Assembly: GCA_965197455.1 (NCBI GenBank)
Contig: OZ240208.1
Location: 2,170,001-2,234,000, forward strand
DNA from: JAGWBD01 sp965197455
GTDB lineage: Bacteria; Chloroflexota; Anaerolineae; Aggregatilineales; Phototrophicaceae
Length of the DNA stretch: 64,000 bases
Direction: 5' to 3'
Part shown: positions 63,088 to 64,000 of the stretch, piece by piece
How positions within the stretch are numbered: position 1 is the stretch's first letter
Layout of the letters: every line of letters begins with the position of its first letter
The notes under the pieces: generated by a model
The model's input: the letters and a program-made list of their open reading frames with translations, nothing else
The model's database searches: none
Told to the model about the DNA's origin: nothing
Program-made: the position numbers and the translations under genes

Positions 63088-64000
63088 TCAGTCGTCACCC
63101 GCCACAGCCCCGCGCGGACGTGAGCGATTCACGCTGAGCGTAAACACGTCCGGGCGGGCGTAGTGGCCGCTCACGTCCAGCGTCATGCTCTCTCGCGCGA
63201 TCTGCGTGAAGTCCAGTTGCGCGTGCAGGATGGTCTCTTCCCCGAAGCAGGGCCCGGCCAGCGCCGCGCCGTCGGGCGCGTAGATGGCGCTGCCGCCGCG
63301 CAGCAGCAGATCGTCGGGCGCCAGTTCCGGTAGCGGCGCCAGCTGCGGCCGCAGGTCGCTGACGCGCAGGATGCTGCCGGCGGCCAGCACGAAGCAGCGG
63401 CCCTCGAAGGCGTAGTGGCGGCTGGCGACCTGGTGAATGTCGCGCACGGTGGGCCAGGCGGCCACGTGAATCTGCTCGCCCGCGTCGTGCAGCGTCTGGC
63501 GCGGCAGCGGCATCCAGTGCTCCCAGCAGACGAGGGCGCCCACGCGGCCCGCAGCGGTCTCCGGCGTGCGCAGGCCGGCCCCGTCGCCAGGGCCCCAGAC
63601 CAGGCGCTCGCTGTAGGTCGGGCGCAGTTTGCGGTGATGGTTGCGCAGCGCGCCGTCGGCGTCGAAGGTGAGCAGGCTGTTGTAGAGCGTGTTGCCGCAG
63701 CGCTCGTTGATGCCCATGACCAGCACGACGCCCGCCTCGTGCGCCAGCTGCGCCAGGGCCTCCGTCGCCGGGCCGGGCACAAGTACGCTATTGGCGACCA
63801 GCTCGGCGTAGACGGCTTTGGCGCCGTCGCTGTCCCAGAGCGCGGCGCCGGGGCAGACGTCCAGCCAGGCGGGGTAGCCCGGCAGCCAGGTCTCGCCGAA
63901 GGCGACTAGCTGCGCGCCATTGAGGGCGGCTGCAAGGGTTAACTGCTGTGACTTCTGCAGCGAATCGTCCAGGTTATAGTAGACGGGGCGCGCCTGGACG
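63088..64000 (-). CDS. Nitrilase-family carbon-nitrogen hydrolase (partial, cut by window edge)
   Basis: 304 residues are visible, and the start lies beyond the right edge. The Glu-Lys-Cys triad is present: Glu in LVAFGETWLPGYP, Lys in HHRKLRPTYSERLVWGPGDG and Cys in GALVCWEHWMPLPRQTL. The WEHWMP loop and GYPAWLD region are those of true nitrilases, which turn nitriles into acids and ammonia, rather than of amidases. The C-terminal strands include AIYAPDGAALAGP and ILHAQLDF. The gene is GC-rich like the core, unlike the patch before it. Confidence 0.88.
   Translation of the reverse strand, partial: VQARPVYYNLDDSLQKSQQLTLAAALNGAQLVAFGETWLPGYPAWLDVCPGAALWDSDGAKAVYAELVANSVLVPGPATEALAQLAHEAGVVLVMGINERCGNTLYNSLLTFDADGALRNHHRKLRPTYSERLVWGPGDGAGLRTPETAAGRVGALVCWEHWMPLPRQTLHDAGEQIHVAAWPTVRDIHQVASRHYAFEGRCFVLAAGSILRVSDLRPQLAPLPELAPDDLLLRGGSAIYAPDGAALAGPCFGEETILHAQLDFTQIARESMTLDVSGHYARPDVFTLSVNRSRPRGAVAGDD

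Overview
The window is GC-rich, densely coded bacterial DNA. It fits a Chloroflexota (Anaerolineae-like) genome, though this is inference: there is no rRNA here. The pointers are a GT39-type membrane glycosyltransferase with a C-terminal soluble domain, a stage III sporulation AA-like ATPase behind an unusual GNAT-like protein, an FtsX/HEAT exporter operon, and a large LacI-controlled sugar-import operon. Both ends cut a gene: an OmpR-type response regulator on the left and a nitrilase on the right.

Layout. 1-5.3 kb: response regulator, DUF1232 protein, glycosyltransferase, ssb, secreted metallopeptidase. 5.3-6.2 kb: an AT-richer AbiJ/HEPN-like defence gene. 6.2-10.8 kb: DUF554 membrane protein, a short structured minus-strand transcript, a conserved protein with plsY and a monooxygenase, cysteine synthase behind a leader with a terminator, and a methyltransferase. 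10.7-15.4 kb: a four-gene ABC exporter operon. 15.4-18.0 kb: nitroreductase, SRPBCC protein, and an atypical pair (DNA methyltransferase plus nucleoside-deoxyribosyltransferase-like protein). 18.2-24.0 kb: GH32-like enzyme, htpG, glycosyltransferase, metallo-beta-lactamase-fold hydrolase. 24.0-24.5 kb: a non-coding, DnaA-box-rich, origin-like region. 24.5-34.6 kb: ABC-F ATPase, a probable small RNA, a DUF3800 gene, a Clp ATPase, Sua5, a phosphoesterase and RecD2.

34.7-49.4 kb is one long minus-strand catabolic run: sugar ABC importer, glycosidase, aldolase, dehydrogenase, M24 peptidase, E2, fused E1, GMC oxidoreductase and ureohydrolase. A LacI-family gene (49.7 kb) is divergent from it and leads a plus-strand block of inositol-phosphate synthase, PfkB kinase, Gfo/Idh dehydrogenase and epimerase. 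Two near-identical palindromes, one inside each divergent promoter region, tie both arms to this repressor.

55.5-61.1 kb returns to core genes: tRNA-Lys, GNAT-like protein, SpoIIIAA-like ATPase, tmk, and rplJ-rplL behind an attenuated leader. 61.1-63.1 kb is an AT-richer accessory patch with orphan ORFs and a broken DNA methyltransferase.

The most interesting unexplained items are the cysteine-codon leader before cysteine synthase, the stand-alone small RNA near 26.9 kb, the minus-strand RNA near 7.2 kb with a perfect Shine-Dalgarno, the DnaA-box cluster, the NDT-like/methyltransferase pair, and two genes whose best-supported start codons are AUC and CUG.
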